This document shows, piece after piece, positions 29,547 to 38,098 of a stretch of 64,000 nucleotides of DNA (position 1 is its first letter; every line of letters begins with the position of its first letter). A program made the position numbers and the translations under genes. Source of the DNA: an uncultured Clostridia bacterium (GTDB lineage Bacteria; Bacillota; Clostridia; Oscillospirales; Ruminococcaceae); contig CANRLW010000003.1 of NCBI GenBank assembly GCA_947631575.1, positions 1 through 64,000 on the forward strand. The letters run 5' to 3'. The notes below the pieces were generated by a model. The model was not told the origin of the DNA and did no database searches. It saw only the letters and a list, made by a program, of their open reading frames with translations.

Positions 29547-30602
29547 ATGAACAATACGGATAGAATTTTAAACGAGCTGTTGGAAAAAGGAAAGCAGACG
29601 GGAACGATAAGTGCAAAGGAGCTGTATATTCTCGCAGATGAAACGGACCTTGACATAGACAAGCTTAGCGATTATCTTGAAAAGAACAATATAAAGCTTA
29701 TAGACGACTATGCCGTTGAGGACGATTTGGAAAATGACATAAAAAGTTGTGAGGAGAGCGACCCGAACGCATCGGGATTTGACGACCCCGTCAGGATACA
29801 TCTTCGCGAGATAGGCAGGATACCGCTCCTGACGCCGGAAGAAGAAACGGAGCTTGCGGAGCAGATAGCCGAGGGAAACGCCGAGGCACGCGACAAGTTG
29901 ATAGTTGCGAACATGAGGCTTGTGGTCAGTATAGCCAAGCATTATGTCGGACGCGGAATGCCGCTGCTCGATCTTATACAAGAGGGCTACAGCGGACTTA
30001 TAAAGGCTGTGGAGAGATTTGACCATACAAAGGGCTATAAGTTCTCGACATATGCCACATGGTGGATAAGGCAGGCTATAACGAGAGCAATTGCAGACCA
30101 GGCGAGAACGATACGTATTCCCGTGCATATGGTCGAAACGATATCCCGCGTAAAGAAAGCGCAGAACAGCCTGCTCCACAGAAACGGCAGAGAGCCTACG
30201 ACAAATGAAATTGCAGAAGAACTCGGAATGACTCCCGAAAAGGTGAGAGAGGTGCTTAGAATTTCACAGGAGCCCGTGTCGCTTGAGGCTCCTGTAGGAG
30301 AAGAAGAGGATAGTTTCCTTGGCGATTTTATTCCCGATGAAGATGCGCCGACGCCTGTCGATACGGCGATGAAGTCGGCATTCAAGGATGAGCTGAATAA
30401 GGCATTGAACACGCTCCCCGAACGCGAAAGAGAAGTTCTGAAATTCCGCTATGGAGTGGGGTATGATCGTTCGCATACTCTTGAAGAAGTCGGACGTCAG
30501 TTCAAGGTCACGCGGGAAAGGATACGCCAGATAGAGGCAAAGGCATTGAGAAAGCTCCGCACGCAGGGAAAGAGCAAAGGATTAAAGGTGTTTTTGGACT
30601 AA
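29547..30602 (+). CDS. Second RpoD-family (sigma-70 group 1/2) sigma factor
   Basis: Same domain structure as the preceding gene with diverged region 1 and C-terminus ([29 protein letters not shown]). Confidence 0.93.
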   Translation: MNNTDRILNELLEKGKQTGTISAKELYILADETDLDIDKLSDYLEKNNIKLIDDYAVEDDLENDIKSCEESDPNASGFDDPVRIHLREIGRIPLLTPEEETELAEQIAEGNAEARDKLIVANMRLVVSIAKHYVGRGMPLLDLIQEGYSGLIKAVERFDHTKGYKFSTYATWWIRQAITRAIADQARTIRIPVHMVETISRVKKAQNSLLHRNGREPTTNEIAEELGMTPEKVREVLRISQEPVSLEAPVGEEEDSFLGDFIPDEDAPTPVDTAMKSAFKDELNKALNTLPEREREVLKFRYGVGYDRSHTLEEVGRQFKVTRERIRQIEAKALRKLRTQGKSKGLKVFLD

Positions 30603-30610
30603 AGGTAAGA

Positions 30611-30935
30611 GACTGTTTAGAGCGGCGAACAACGTTTGATTTCCAACCCACAAAACAGGCGTTGGCACGAAAGTTTTTTGAAAAGGGAGTCCAGAGGGGA
30701 AAAATTTTTTTCAAAAAATTTTTCCCCTCTGGTCGCGGCGTAAGCCGCGAAACTGCGCTAGCTAAAGCGCATCAGATTAAATGCCTGCGGCATTGAATCT
30801 GGGGTGTGGGGAAAACAAGAGTTTTCCCCACATTGAGATTTTCAAAATTGTATTTTGAAAATCTCAATCCAACAAAGTTGTTTAGAGCGGCAAACAACCT
30901 CAAAAGTGAAACCACCTCAGAGCGGGAAAGCAAGA
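30611..30935 (-). repeat. Multi-hairpin repeat module C, copy 3 (inverted)
   Basis: Stems 30691-30732, 30733-30750, 30773-30800, 30806-30831, 30832-30868. Confidence 0.9.
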
Positions 30936-31139
30936 GCGTTAAACTTAAAAAAGTGATAAGCTAACGAAACTTGCTGCGGTTGCTGCGTTTAAATTAAAGC
31001 AACAGAATAACAAGCAAACAAATTTTCCGTTTCTCTATACACTTGCATATTGTGTACTTTACACTGTCAACACGCAGTTTATTGGGATATTTATCCATAA
31101 ATGCCTATAAATTCTTTTTAAATTTATAAATATTGACTA

Positions 31140-31168
31140 TTGAAAATCTCGTCAATATGTGTTATACT
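31140..31168 (+). promoter_or_regulatory. Putative promoter with overlapping inverted repeat
   Basis: TTGAAA (31140-31145) N17 TATACT (31163-31168); inverted repeat TATTGAC (31131-31137)/GTCAATA (31151-31157). Confidence 0.5.
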
Positions 31169-31210
31169 AACGTTTGAAGATACGAAAGTTTGTATTTTGT
31201 ACAGCGCTAA

Positions 31211-31250
31211 TTGGTTAGTAAGTTAATTGGTTAGTTGGTTAGTCGGTTAT
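31211..31250 (+). repeat. 8-bp tandem repeat in 5' leader
   Basis: TTGGTTAG TAAGTTAA TTGGTTAG TTGGTTAG TCGGTTAT, exact 8-bp register. Confidence 0.85.
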
Positions 31251-31284
31251 TTGGGTGGGACCCAAAATTACAGGAGGAAAAATA

Positions 31285-31863
31285 ATGAATAATGTAGAAC
31301 TTGCAAAGAAGATAGAAGGCTATTTAAAGTCTTCCGCATCAAAGGCAAAGAAGTTTGAGGATCTGGTCGCTGTGACTGTTTCCTTGATTTCCGAAAACAA
31401 TGAGGATCTTTATGTTGAGGTAAAGGACGGAAAGATAAGCGTTGCTCCTTATTCTTACAATGATTACGGCTGTGCTGTTGAGGCATCGGCTGAGAGCATC
31501 GACAAGATCTTCTCAGGAGCTGTTTCTTTTGACAAGGCGCTTTCCGATGGCCTCGTAAGAGTATGCGGCGGCGACGTTGCTAAGTTTAAGGCACTCGAAG
31601 TCCTTGTTCCCGCAAAGAAAGCTCCCGCAAAGAAGACAACTGCAAAGGCTGAAACAGCTAAGAAGACAACAACAAAGGCTGCAAAGGCTCCCGCAAAGAA
31701 GGCTGCTCCCGCGAAGGCTGAAACTAAGGCTGAAACAAAGACCGAGGCAAAAGCTGAAGTAAAGGCTGAGGCTGTTAAGGCTGAAACAGTAAAGGCAGAC
31801 GCTCCCGTTGAGAAGGCTGCTGAAAAAGCTCCCGCAAAAAGATGCTGCAAGAAAAAGCAGTAA
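31285..31863 (+). CDS. SCP2-like domain protein with Lys/Ala-rich histone-H1-like C-terminal tail
   Basis: Start ATG 31285 after aggagg. VEVKDGKISVAPYSYNDYGCAVEASAESIDKIFSGAVSFDKALSDGLVRVCGGDVAKFKALEVL then AKKAPAKKTTAKAETAKKTTTKAAKAPAKK. Confidence 0.6.
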   Translation: MNNVELAKKIEGYLKSSASKAKKFEDLVAVTVSLISENNEDLYVEVKDGKISVAPYSYNDYGCAVEASAESIDKIFSGAVSFDKALSDGLVRVCGGDVAKFKALEVLVPAKKAPAKKTTAKAETAKKTTTKAAKAPAKKAAPAKAETKAETKTEAKAEVKAEAVKAETVKADAPVEKAAEKAPAKRCCKKKQ

Positions 31864-31898
31864 TTAAGCAATAAGTATTCAATTACAAAAAGACGTAT

Positions 31899-31923
31899 GC
31901 TCCCGTGACAAAAAGCGGGAGCT
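31899..31923 (+). terminator. Hairpin/terminator-like structure
   Basis: GCTCCCGtgacaaaaagCGGGAGC. Confidence 0.5.
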
Positions 31924-32053
31924 TACAAATAGTTAAAAGGATTTTCGGCAAGGGTCGCGGTCGCGATAAATTACGGCATAAAAACGTTCAGCATTGTTTA
32001 ATAATTTCATTTTAAATTTCAGCAAAAAAGTAAGTTCAAAGGAAGTTGATCTT

Positions 32054-33091
32054 ATGAAAAAACAAATTGCTGTGGTCGCAATTTTGGCGGTCGTTTTGTG
32101 CGGGTGTTCGGACGAAAATAACAGCTCGGAGATAAGTGTACCCGAAAGCATTTCTTCTTCCGATAGTTCGGAAAATTTGATAAGTTCCAGTAGTTCTTTC
32201 AGCACGGAAGACAGTGAGATATCTCCCGAAAGCTCACAAAGCGAGTCTTTGGGCGGAGGTCTTGATGAAGAAGATATTTATTACGCGCTGACTGCGGATG
32301 AAAAAAATTTTGTCGAAAAGTCACTTTTTGTCGGCGATAGTATATGCAAAGGCTGGATGACATACAACGTATTCCCGACCGAAAGTGTTTTTGCGACGGG
32401 AAGTGTCGGGACGCGTAACATCTTTGACGCCGATTTTTTATGCTACGGAAAGAACATGAAATTTGTTGATGTCTTTGAGGAAAAAAATCCCACGAATGTT
32501 TTCTTTTCAATGGGAATAAACGACGTCAACATGATAAGCTCGAAGAAATTCTGTGAAAATTATTCAAAGCTTATAGATTTTGTTCTTAACAACACACAGT
32601 CAGAGGTCTTTGTTTGTGCGATTACGCCTATCTGTAGCGACTTTACTCCGGATGGCAGGATCGAAGAATTCAACTCGGCAGCAAAAAAGTATATTGAAGA
32701 GAAATACAGTGAGCGCGTTCATTTTATTGATTACACCGAGCCGCTTAAAGATAAAGACGGAAAGTTGAAGTCATATTTTTCGGGCGGTGACGGGATCCAT
32801 CTTGCACCCGCGGCGTATTATGCGTCGATCCACGAGCTTTACGCACTTCTTTCTTCGTCGGATTATTTTGACCCCGACTTTACAGTACCGGCGCGTCCTG
32901 AGCAGAGCGAGCCCGAACAAAGCGAACCTGAACAGAGTGAGCCGGAACAAAGTGAACCTGAACAGAGTGAGCCGGAACAAAGTGAACCTGAACAGAGTGA
33001 GCCGGAACAAAGTGAACTTGAACAGACTGAATCTGAACAAAGCGAATCTGAACAGAGCGATCCGACGGAAAGCGCTGAACAGGAATTATGA
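32054..33091 (+). CDS. SGNH/GDSL-family hydrolase lipoprotein with C-terminal EQSEP repeats
   Basis: Lipobox MKKQIAVVAILAVVLCGCSDEN; FVGDSICKGW, SMGINDVN, GDGIHLAPAAYYASIHELY; C-term (PEQSE)n. Confidence 0.85.
   Translation: MKKQIAVVAILAVVLCGCSDENNSSEISVPESISSSDSSENLISSSSSFSTEDSEISPESSQSESLGGGLDEEDIYYALTADEKNFVEKSLFVGDSICKGWMTYNVFPTESVFATGSVGTRNIFDADFLCYGKNMKFVDVFEEKNPTNVFFSMGINDVNMISSKKFCENYSKLIDFVLNNTQSEVFVCAITPICSDFTPDGRIEEFNSAAKKYIEEKYSERVHFIDYTEPLKDKDGKLKSYFSGGDGIHLAPAAYYASIHELYALLSSSDYFDPDFTVPARPEQSEPEQSEPEQSEPEQSEPEQSEPEQSEPEQSEPEQSELEQTESEQSESEQSDPTESAEQEL
32899..33075 (+). repeat. In-frame 15/30-bp tandem repeat encoding EQSEP
   Basis: Alternating gagccggaacaaagt / gaacctgaacagagt half units. 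Confidence 0.95.
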
Positions 33092-33115
33092 AAAGGGCAA
33101 AGGCGCCCTTAATAT

Positions 33116-33189
33116 GCGGATATAGTTTATCGGTAAAACATTAGCTTCCCAAGCTGAGGTGGTGGGTTCGACTCCCATTATCCGCTCCA
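33116..33189 (+). tRNA. tRNA-Gly(CCC), CCA encoded
   Basis: Cloverleaf: gcggata / tatccgc acceptor; GTTTatcggtaAAAC D-arm; ttagc-ttCCCaa-gctga anticodon arm; gtggg-ttcgact-cccat T-arm; tCCA. Confidence 0.95.
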
Positions 33190-33193
33190 CGCA

Positions 33194-33223
33194 TTGAAGC
33201 CCACCTTTACGGTGGGCTTCAAC
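33194..33223 (+). terminator. Strong hairpin downstream of tRNA-Gly
   Basis: TTGAAGCCCACCtttacGGTGGGCTTCAA. Confidence 0.55.
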
Positions 33224-33345
33224 GCTGCACATTTTTACTTTGAAATTCCCTAATGGAATTTCAATTTTGTTTCGCAAAACCGTAAAAATGCGCACTTCCC
33301 GAAAAGTGGTTTTAAATTCTAACTTGCAAAAATCTTTTTCGTAAA

Positions 33346-33462
33346 GGTTAAAAGTAAGAGGTCAGAGTTTTAGCTCTGACCTCTTATTTACTTTATACTT
33401 GAAATTCAGCAAAAACGTCTTAATTTAAATTCTTACCTCTTACTTCTTACATCTTACTTCTG
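33346..33462. repeat. 7-bp periodic arrays (two blocks)
   Basis: aaaggttaaaagtaagaggtcagagttttagctctgacctcttattta and cttacctcttacttcttacatcttacttct. Confidence 0.75.
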
Positions 33463-33464
33463 TA

Positions 33465-33493
33465 TTGACAACCCTCCGAAAAAATGTTACAAT
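33465..33493 (+). promoter_or_regulatory. Sigma-70-type promoter upstream of DUF4026-like gene
   Basis: TTGACA (33465-33470) N17 TACAAT (33488-33493). Confidence 0.75.
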
Positions 33494-33532
33494 AAAACCA
33501 CAGGTCATGGCTATAAAAAATAGGAGGTTATT

Positions 33533-34816
33533 ATGTTCGGAAAAAAGAAACAGCTTACGGAGCAGCCGCCGGGGTATTGGGAAGTATTGTCGTGCTTTAT
33601 GATCATTCCCGAAAATGAAAGCAAGCTCCCCGATATGGAGCAGACTGTTGCCGCGATAAATAACATCGACGGCTTTAAGGTCAATTTCACAAAGCAAAGT
33701 GAAACGACCAAAGCATTTCTGGTGAATTTTGATTGCGACGGCGGGGAATACGAGGCAGTTTTTGAGCCGGGAGAGTTTTCGCTCCCCGAAAGTTACCTTT
33801 ATACAATGCGCAATTTTACACCCGAAGAAACCGAAAAACTTAAAAACGCTCATTCGTCAATGAACTTCTCAATGCGCTTTACGAAAGATCCAAAAAAGTT
33901 TTATCATATCCAGCTTAAAATCGCTGCGGCGATAATTCCCGACCTTATCGGTCTTATTGATGAAAGCGAGGAAAGAGCGCTGCCGCCGAAATGGGTAAAG
34001 CTTGCGGCAAAGTCGAAGGTCGTTCCAGCCGCGCAGGACTTGTTTGCGATACAGGGCGTATCGGGCGCGGGAAATTCGGTTTGGCTGCATACTCACGGGC
34101 TGTGCAGGTTTGGACTTACTGAGATCGAAATTCTCGATTCAGACAGGGAGCATTGTAACGATCATTACAATCTCCTTAATGCTTACGGTTCGTATCTTCT
34201 CGATATGAACGAGGATTTCGATCCGCATAAGGACGTTGCATTTATCGGACTTCTGGAGGGGAATACGCCGATTGTGGCAATCTGCCGCTCGTGGACGGAG
34301 GCGCTTTCCGAGTATAAAAGGCTTGAGCTTGGCGGAGAAAAGGACAGGGAGAACGCTCATAACTCAAAAACAAGCCCGGTCTTTTTGTACAAGTCCGAGG
34401 ACGATATGAAGAAGGACGTTTTAAGCAAAGTGTCAATTTACAATGACAAGTACGCGAACAATCCCGTTTATTTTTTCAGTAATGAGGAGACCGAGCGAAT
34501 GAAAGCGCTTGCACAGGAACGTTTTGATTATGCAAGAAAAGCGTTTGAGGACAAGGAAAACAAGGTGCTTATAAAGATAGGTCTGCAAACGGACGGCGGG
34601 AAAGCGGGAGAAAAGGAGCATGTGTGGTTTGAGCTTGTGAGGGTCAATGGCGATAAGTTCACGGCAAAGCTCACGCATGAGGCTTATGATGTAAGCGGGA
34701 TACATACGGGCGACGAGCGGGAGTTTGGAGTTTCGGACATTACGGATTGGGTGATATTTACAAAGGAATTTCCTGTTTCGCCGAATGAAGTATACTTGCT
34801 AGAGGCTGTAGACTAG
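33533..34816 (+). CDS. DUF4026 / DUF2314-type protein
   Basis: C-terminus KEHVWFELVRVNGDKFTAKLTHEAYDVSGIHTGDEREFGVSDITDWVIF is DUF2314-like. Confidence 0.65.
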   Translation: MFGKKKQLTEQPPGYWEVLSCFMIIPENESKLPDMEQTVAAINNIDGFKVNFTKQSETTKAFLVNFDCDGGEYEAVFEPGEFSLPESYLYTMRNFTPEETEKLKNAHSSMNFSMRFTKDPKKFYHIQLKIAAAIIPDLIGLIDESEERALPPKWVKLAAKSKVVPAAQDLFAIQGVSGAGNSVWLHTHGLCRFGLTEIEILDSDREHCNDHYNLLNAYGSYLLDMNEDFDPHKDVAFIGLLEGNTPIVAICRSWTEALSEYKRLELGGEKDRENAHNSKTSPVFLYKSEDDMKKDVLSKVSIYNDKYANNPVYFFSNEETERMKALAQERFDYARKAFEDKENKVLIKIGLQTDGGKAGEKEHVWFELVRVNGDKFTAKLTHEAYDVSGIHTGDEREFGVSDITDWVIFTKEFPVSPNEVYLLEAVD

Positions 34817-34822
34817 AAACTA

Positions 34823-35145
34823 TTTTGAGCGGCGAACAGCGTTTTACAACCAAACCACCATACGGGCGGCGCGTTAAAGTTTTTTGAAGAAGAGTCCAGA
34901 GAGGAAACTTTTTTGTCAAAAAAGTTTCCTCTCTGGCGGGGGTACGGGGGCAGCGCCCCCGTTGCGTTAGCAAAGGCGCATCAGATTAAATGCCTTCGGC
35001 ATTGAATCTGGGGTGTGGGGAAAACAAGAGTTTTCCCCACATTTTCAAATTTAAAACGTAGTTTTAAATTTGAAAATCATGAAACAACATTTGAGCGGGG
35101 AGCAACCTCGAAAATGGATTTGCCTTAAAGCGGGAAAGAAATTCG
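34823..35145 (-). repeat. Multi-hairpin repeat module C, copy 4 (inverted)
   Basis: Stems 34896-34936, 34937-34961, 34983-35009, 35015-35040, 35041-35078. Confidence 0.9.
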
Positions 35146-35173
35146 TTTAGGTTTTCAAAAGTGATGAATAAGC

Positions 35174-35345
35174 GGACAGCCTTTCTACTATTACTGAATA
35201 CTGTACACTGTACCCTGTCAACTGCCGACAGGGGTGCGGGGCGCGCCAGCGCCCCGCACCCCTCCCCCTTCCCATTCGGGGAAGGGGGCAGGGGGATAGG
35301 GCGAGAGAGCGTTATTGAAAGAAATATCGTTTGATAAAAACCACT
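35174..35345 (-). repeat. Repeat modules B + A (copy 4, inverted)
   Basis: attactgaatactgtacactgtaccctgtcaactgc, GGGGTGCGGGGCGCgccaGCGCCCCGCACCCC, CCCCCTTCCCcattcGGGGAAGGGGG. Confidence 0.9.
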
Positions 35346-35588
35346 TATTGAATACTGTACACTGTACATTGCCAGCAATTTCCGATTTCTTAAAAGTCAT
35401 ATTTGATTTCTTAAAAGTCAAAACTGTTGTATTGCAAAAAAATCATTGTTATGCTATAATAATCTCAGAATGGTTATTATACGCTTAGTATTTGCATTAT
35501 AACAGGGATACGGACATTATCCCGAAACGATATAAACAAACTACCTTTATTCTTCGGCAGTTTTCAGCCGAACTTGGGAGGAAAAGTT

Positions 35589-36326
35589 ATGCGAATCGCA
35601 ATTTGCGATGATGATCTGCATGAGCGGGAGCAGTTTGAAAAAGCGCTTTGCGGTTGGGACGCGAACCGAGTCACGGAAAAATTTTCAAATGGTGTTTCTT
35701 TGCTTTCGGCGGCAAAAAATATGCCGCCTTTTGATATAGTGTTTCTGGATATTTATATGCCGGGCGAAAACGGCATTGATATAGCAAAGGAGCTTAAAAA
35801 GATAGCTCCCGAAACGGGAATTGTCTTTGTTACGACAAGCCGCGAACACGCCATAGACGCATTTTCGCTCTATGCCTTGAACTATATTTTAAAGCCCGTC
35901 ACGACCGAAGGTATTGCCGATTCTTTCAGGCGGCTGAATATGCTGCGCTCTGAAAATAGAGAGCGCATAACGCTTTCTGTAGGCTCTGAAAGGCACACGG
36001 TGTTCCTTGATGAGATATCGAGGCTTGAAAACGAAAATCATGCGGTAAATGTTATCCTAGCGGACGGAAGGAGCTTAAAGGTGTGGTCGTCTTTAAGCGA
36101 GCTTGAGCATAGACTTGACAGCAATTTTTTGAAGATAAACCGCGGCATAGTCGTAAATATGGAGCATATAGAGCAGATGAGAACGGATATCTGCGTTATG
36201 CGCGACGGGACAAAGCTCCCTATAGCCGTCAGACAGAGCGCCGCAATTCGCGCGGCATATGACAACTATGTCTTTGACAGGCTTTCGCGCCGCAAGGGCT
36301 TTAGTGTTGGAGATGGTAAACAATGA
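35589..36326 (+). CDS. LytTR-family response regulator (AgrA/LytR type)
   Basis: MRIAICDDDLHEREQFEKAL, VFLDIYMPGENGIDIAKEL, LytTR region FLKINRGIVVNMEHIEQMRTDICVMRDGTKLPIAVRQSAAIRAAYDNYVF. Confidence 0.92.
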   Translation: MRIAICDDDLHEREQFEKALCGWDANRVTEKFSNGVSLLSAAKNMPPFDIVFLDIYMPGENGIDIAKELKKIAPETGIVFVTTSREHAIDAFSLYALNYILKPVTTEGIADSFRRLNMLRSENRERITLSVGSERHTVFLDEISRLENENHAVNVILADGRSLKVWSSLSELEHRLDSNFLKINRGIVVNMEHIEQMRTDICVMRDGTKLPIAVRQSAAIRAAYDNYVFDRLSRRKGFSVGDGKQ

Positions 36327-37711
36327 TCGCTATTTTACAGAACGCTGTGGGATTTCTTATACAGTTTTTGCCGTGCGTTTTTATAATATTCCTGCCCTTT
36401 TCGAAGGGGGCATACCGCTTTAGCAGAAAGAAAATTTTCGTCGTTATGACGATAATTTCCGTGTTGTTTGCGGGGGTATTCTCGGCGGTGCTGTGCCTTA
36501 GAGATATTGAAAAATATCCCCTGCATATAACCATTTCAAACTCCTTTATGCTTGCGGCAATTTTGTTTATGCTAGCGGCGTATATCTGGCTTGTAAAAGA
36601 AACGGTATTAAAAAAGCTCCTGGTATTTTTTATTGCAATGTTTTACGGCGTTACGGTCTATATTCTGGTAAACGTTATGTATACGATAATATTCCCAAAC
36701 CAGATAGATACGACGATATACCCGTATACCGACAGATTTATTATTCTGTATTCGGCTGTTACGGCGCTGCTGTTGCCTATGCTTTTGCTGGCGGTAATAC
36801 GCCCGCTGAAAGAATACATTGAGCTTATAGAGCCGCGCAACATGAAACGCGAATTTTTCATTGCGACATTTTCGACGCTGCTTTATTTTGTTATTACGGT
36901 TTATTGCGAGACTTCGGCGGGAAACTACGGAGTGTTCCACTTTTTCCTGATACCGATGATATTTCTGACGATAGATCAGATATTGATATACTGGCTTATA
37001 TTCCGCGAGTCCGTAAGACGAAAGCTCGACAGTGAACAGCTCCGCGCAATTGAAATAAGACAGATACAGTATGAAAACATAGTAAACGACATGGAAAACA
37101 CCCGCCGTATGCGCCACGATATGCGGCATCACTATAATTCCATTTCCGATATGCTCTCCAGAGGCAAGCTCGACGAGATGAAGGACTATCTCTCAAAGCT
37201 AATAGATACAACGGTAAAACGCGACAACGAGGTATATTGCGAAAACCTCACGGTAAACGGGCTTTTACAGTATTATATCGGCATGGCGAGAGATCATAAC
37301 ATAACCTGCGAGGTAAACGCAGAGTGTAAAGAGCTGAAGATAGAGCCCGCGGATCTTACGGTTCTGTTTGGAAATACAATGGAAAACGCGATAAACTCTT
37401 GTAGGAAATATACGGGAAAGCGGCATATGTTAATTCGAGTCGGTACGGTACAAGGCTCTTTCGCGATAGAAATTTCAAACTCCTGCAAAGAGGTTTCGCT
37501 TGACAAACGCTATCGCTCGGAAAGCGGTTTTTTGCCCGCAGAGGCGTTTATAAGCGGCAGAGAGGGCGGCGGCTACGGACTTCGGAGCATAGCGCATACC
37601 GCCCGCAAATATGGCGGCAGCGCGATGTTCAGATTTGACGCGGAAAAAGAATTATTTACGGTGCGAATTAGGCTTAATATGCATACAAATGAAGAGATGA
37701 CACAGCAGTAG
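36323..37711 (+). CDS. GHKL-domain sensor histidine kinase (AgrC-like)
   Basis: N-terminal TM helices; RMRHDMRHHYNSISDML H-box; N-box LFGNTMENAINSCRK; GGGYGLRSIAHTARKYGG. Confidence 0.9.
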   Translation: MIAILQNAVGFLIQFLPCVFIIFLPFSKGAYRFSRKKIFVVMTIISVLFAGVFSAVLCLRDIEKYPLHITISNSFMLAAILFMLAAYIWLVKETVLKKLLVFFIAMFYGVTVYILVNVMYTIIFPNQIDTTIYPYTDRFIILYSAVTALLLPMLLLAVIRPLKEYIELIEPRNMKREFFIATFSTLLYFVITVYCETSAGNYGVFHFFLIPMIFLTIDQILIYWLIFRESVRRKLDSEQLRAIEIRQIQYENIVNDMENTRRMRHDMRHHYNSISDMLSRGKLDEMKDYLSKLIDTTVKRDNEVYCENLTVNGLLQYYIGMARDHNITCEVNAECKELKIEPADLTVLFGNTMENAINSCRKYTGKRHMLIRVGTVQGSFAIEISNSCKEVSLDKRYRSESGFLPAEAFISGREGGGYGLRSIAHTARKYGGSAMFRFDAEKELFTVRIRLNMHTNEEMTQQ

Positions 37712-37756
37712 GTTATTTGTTCACAGCGGGAGATCCCCGAATATTAAACATTACAG

Positions 37757-38065
37757 ATGGAGGTCAATATGACAATAACTAAAGATCAGAACGGCTCGGA
37801 GCTTGATATAGCTCTTGAGGGAAGGCTCGACACTACTACCGCTCCCCAGCTTGAAGGAGAGCTGAAACACATTATAAACGACATAACGGATCTGAGGTTT
37901 GATTTTGCGGGGCTTGAATATATTTCCTCGGCGGGACTTCGCGTTTTGCTTGCGGCGCAGAAGGTCATGAACAAGCAGGGCAGTATGACAATAAAAAACG
38001 TAAACGATACAATAATGGAAGTATTTGAGATAACGGGCTTTGTTGACATTCTCACCATAGAATAA
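37757..38065 (+). CDS. STAS-domain anti-sigma factor antagonist
   Basis: LEGRLDTTTAPQLEGELKHII...FAGLEYISSAGLRVLLAAQKVMNKQGSMTIKNVNDTIMEVFEITGF. Confidence 0.93.
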   Translation: MEVNMTITKDQNGSELDIALEGRLDTTTAPQLEGELKHIINDITDLRFDFAGLEYISSAGLRVLLAAQKVMNKQGSMTIKNVNDTIMEVFEITGFVDILTIE

Positions 38066-38098
38066 GCAAATTAAATCGAACAACGGAGATATACAAAC

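Noticed and set aside
31577-31762. Alternate-frame ORF LRQRLKQRPRQKLK and antisense ORF 31464-31871 in the Lys/Ala tail
   Set aside because: Produced by the repetitive gct/aag codon composition of the real gene in other frames.
32899-33075. Possible CRISPR array
   Set aside because: Units are contiguous 15-bp coding repeats without spacers. No other spacer-repeat pattern and no cas genes were seen in the window.
32787-33125. ORF with (NRVSRNKVNL)n on plus strand and 32771-33040 FRLTLFRF ORF on minus strand
   Set aside because: Frame-shifted and antisense readings of the EQSEP tandem repeat.
33086-33295. Minus-strand ORF MRIFTVLRNKIEIPLG...ERIMGVEPTTSAWEANVLPINYIRI
   Set aside because: The GVEPTTSAWEANVLPINYIR part is the typical spurious translation of the antisense of a tRNA-Gly gene, which occupies 33116-33189.
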